Positions 5,821 through 7,042 of a stretch of DNA of 7,042 nt are shown one piece after another; positions within the stretch are counted from its first letter, which is position 1; the number at the start of each line of letters is the position of its first letter. The position numbers and the translations under genes were made by a program. This DNA comes from Clostridia bacterium (lineage in GTDB: Bacteria; Bacillota_A; Clostridia; Oscillospirales; CAG-272): the NCBI GenBank assembly GCA_017457545.1, contig JAFTHF010000177.1:1-7042 (forward strand). Direction: 5' to 3'. The notes beneath the pieces are model-generated. The model ran no database searches. It was not told the DNA's origin and worked only from the letters and a program-made list of their open reading frames with translations.

Positions 5821-6966
5821 TTACTCCTCAATTCCCGCAAGGAATGCATTCCTGTCAGCTTCAAATACAGCCTTTGCAGCCTTATGCATATCCTTTACGC
5901 TTATCTTATCTGTCAGTATATAATTTATGCCGTCAATAGCTTCCCTGCTGCAAATAATACTGCTATCAAGGTCTGCTGTTGTTCTTACATAATATTTTCT
6001 GTAAATGCTACTGTTATTAATTTCCACCTTAGCCTTGGGATATTCAAGGGCTGTGTCACCCTTTAAAATATCAATAACGTCCTGTGCAAGAGAGTTTCCT
6101 GTAGGATATTTACCTGCGCCCTGACCGTAGAATGAAAGTCTGCCAACACTCTTTCCGAAGAGGGAAATCATGTTGAAATTCTTATTTACGTTAGCCTCAA
6201 GCGCACCTGCGTCAAGGATAGTAGGTTCAACAAAAACCGATACCGTATCCTCATTTTTTGTACCAAAACCCATATAACGTACTGTTTTTCCAAGCTTTTT
6301 TGTAATGTAATCAATGTCAAGCTTCTTAATATTGCGAAGACCGAATACATTTACCTCTTCCTCTGTAATAATTGTATCAAATGCAATTGAAGAGGAAATA
6401 GCTGTCTTTCTTGCTGTATCAAGACCGTCAATATCAGCGCTGGGATTAGCCTCAGCATAGCCAAGAGCCTGTGCCTCCTTAAGCACATCGTCAAAGTCCC
6501 TTGAATCTGTAATCATGGCATCCAGGATAAAGTTGGTAGTACCGTTCATAATACCCATAACCTTTTCCATCTCATCGCATCTTACACCGCGCTTAAGGTT
6601 GTAAAGCCAAGGGATGCCACCGCCTGCGCTGGATGTGAATTTAATTGTGACACCGTTTTCAATAGCTAATTTATGAAGCTCATCGTAATATGTGCAGATA
6701 AGGTGCTTGTTGGAGCTTACAACGTGCTTACCGGCCTTAAGCGCCTTAACAACAAAGGTATGTGCAGGCTCAAGTCCTCCGATAGCCTCAGCAACAACAG
6801 TAATTTCCTTATCGTTTAATATATCATCGTAATTATTTGTCAAAACATCTCCAAGCTCATCGTGAGGACGGATGTCGAGAACTTTTTTAACAGTATAGCC
6901 GTATCGGTTAAGTATCTCGTAAGCACCTGAGCCAACAACTCCGAAGCCTAAAATTGCTGTTTTCAT
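5821..6966 (-). CDS. hom: Homoserine dehydrogenase with a shortened C-terminal regulatory region
   Basis: 381-residue enzyme that reduces aspartate semialdehyde to homoserine with NAD(P)H, the first committed step to threonine and methionine. Seen: Rossmann loop G7-F-G-V-V-G12, AEAIGG (59-64), SSNKHLI (84-90; the Lys is the conserved NK), TSSAGGGIPW (111-120), MNGTTNFI (140-147), the catalytic-domain signature ALGYAEANPSADIDGLDTARK (167-187), and GQGAGKYPTGNS (281-292). After about residue 322 comes YRKYYVRTTAD, which looks like the first strand of the ACT domain of Bacillus-type Hom (about 430 residues, from memory). Only about 60 residues follow, so the usual full ACT domain is reduced. Start ATG 6966 follows a purine-rich site at 6977-6985 (AGGAAAGG). 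First gene visible in the operon. Confidence 0.96.
   Translation of the reverse strand: MKTAILGFGVVGSGAYEILNRYGYTVKKVLDIRPHDELGDVLTNNYDDILNDKEITVVAEAIGGLEPAHTFVVKALKAGKHVVSSNKHLICTYYDELHKLAIENGVTIKFTSSAGGGIPWLYNLKRGVRCDEMEKVMGIMNGTTNFILDAMITDSRDFDDVLKEAQALGYAEANPSADIDGLDTARKTAISSSIAFDTIITEEEVNVFGLRNIKKLDIDYITKKLGKTVRYMGFGTKNEDTVSVFVEPTILDAGALEANVNKNFNMISLFGKSVGRLSFYGQGAGKYPTGNSLAQDVIDILKGDTALEYPKAKVEINNSSIYRKYYVRTTADLDSSIICSREAIDGINYILTDKISVKDMHKAAKAVFEADRNAFLAGIEE
5824..5829 (-). promoter_or_regulatory. Ribosome binding site that fixes the lysC start
   Basis: GAGGAG on the minus strand lies within the last codons of hom, four bases ahead of the lysC ATG at 5819. Being buried in the hom 3' end with a one-base gene gap, it suggests translational coupling of Hom and LysC. 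Confidence 0.8.
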
Positions 6967-7042
6967 AAAAAATTTACCTTTCCTCGTGTCTTTATTTCAA
7001 AAACACTTGTTTTTTGTTTTAAAGTATTGTATCATATAAGAA
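6967..7042 (-). promoter_or_regulatory. hom leader and possible partial promoter
   Basis: This 76-base AT-rich stretch upstream of hom holds a GAGGAAAGG ribosome site (6977-6985) ten bases ahead of the ATG. It also has -10-like hexamers TACAAT (7026-7031) and TATGAT (7031-7036) on the minus strand. Any matching -35 box would fall beyond the window edge, so the promoter cannot be confirmed. A weak AAAAAC-AAGT-GTTTTT hairpin lies around 7000-7016. No riboswitch or T-box motif is visible in the part shown. Confidence 0.4.

Noticed and set aside
5345..6066. Extra open frames in other frames of lysC and hom (5345-5530 minus, 5689-6066 plus)
   Set aside because: They overlap coding DNA with intact family motifs and carry no signal of their own.
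6967..7042. Possible riboswitch or T-box ahead of hom
   Set aside because: Only 76 bases are visible, with one weak AT hairpin, and no conserved T-box, lysine or SAM riboswitch core can be seen; it could lie beyond the window.
1..7042. CRISPR, tRNA/rRNA, insertion-sequence or phage features
   Set aside because: No spaced direct repeats, tRNA-like cloverleaf, transposase reading frame or terminal inverted repeats were seen; base composition and gene packing look uniform.

Overview
The window comes from an AT-rich bacterial chromosome, most likely a Clostridia-type Firmicute, possibly a gut Oscillospiraceae or Lachnospiraceae relative. The signs are strong AGGAGG-like ribosome sites, A-tract/hairpin/T-tract terminators, an all-consensus sigma-A promoter, and homoserine/aspartate-pathway proteins of clostridial or bacillar type. 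The lineage is inferred from style and protein resemblance only; no rRNA or other marker is present.

There are three transcription units. (1) Positions 1-863, + strand: the 3' two-thirds or more of a sugar ABC transporter permease (MalG/LacG type), ended by an intrinsic terminator at 877-906. (2) Positions 918-3453, + strand: a compact metal-efflux operon. An extended -10 promoter overlaps or abuts a TGAA-N6-TTCA palindrome of the ArsR/SmtB operator type. It drives an ArsR/SmtB-family sensor with an intact alpha5 zinc site, a 72-residue free-standing HMA (CxxC) metal-binding protein, and a P1B-2 type Zn/Cd/Pb ATPase that has no HMA domain of its own. The two downstream junctions are tight: 2 nt between sensor and HMA gene, and an ATGA overlap between HMA gene and ATPase. 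(3) Positions 6966-3488, - strand: a three-gene operon, hom-lysC-asd (homoserine dehydrogenase, aspartokinase, aspartate-semialdehyde dehydrogenase). It encodes the whole route from aspartate to homoserine. It converges on the metal operon, and one hairpin at 3454-3480 with T-tracts on both sides can end transcription from both directions.

How the genes work together: in the metal operon, Zn(II) (or Cd/Pb) binding to the ArsR-type protein should release it from the promoter and allow synthesis of the efflux ATPase. The small HMA protein probably delivers metal to the pump or acts as its detached regulatory domain. In the amino-acid operon, LysC phosphorylates aspartate, Asd reduces aspartyl phosphate to the semialdehyde (also the branch point to lysine/diaminopimelate), and Hom reduces that to homoserine for threonine and methionine.

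I did not find a previously undescribed system. The points most worth checking are the split HMA/ATPase arrangement, the sensor that has lost its alpha3 cysteine site but keeps a perfectly spaced alpha5 site, and the shortened C-terminal regulatory region of Hom. Nearly all the DNA is accounted for; no gene-free stretch exceeds about 130 bases.
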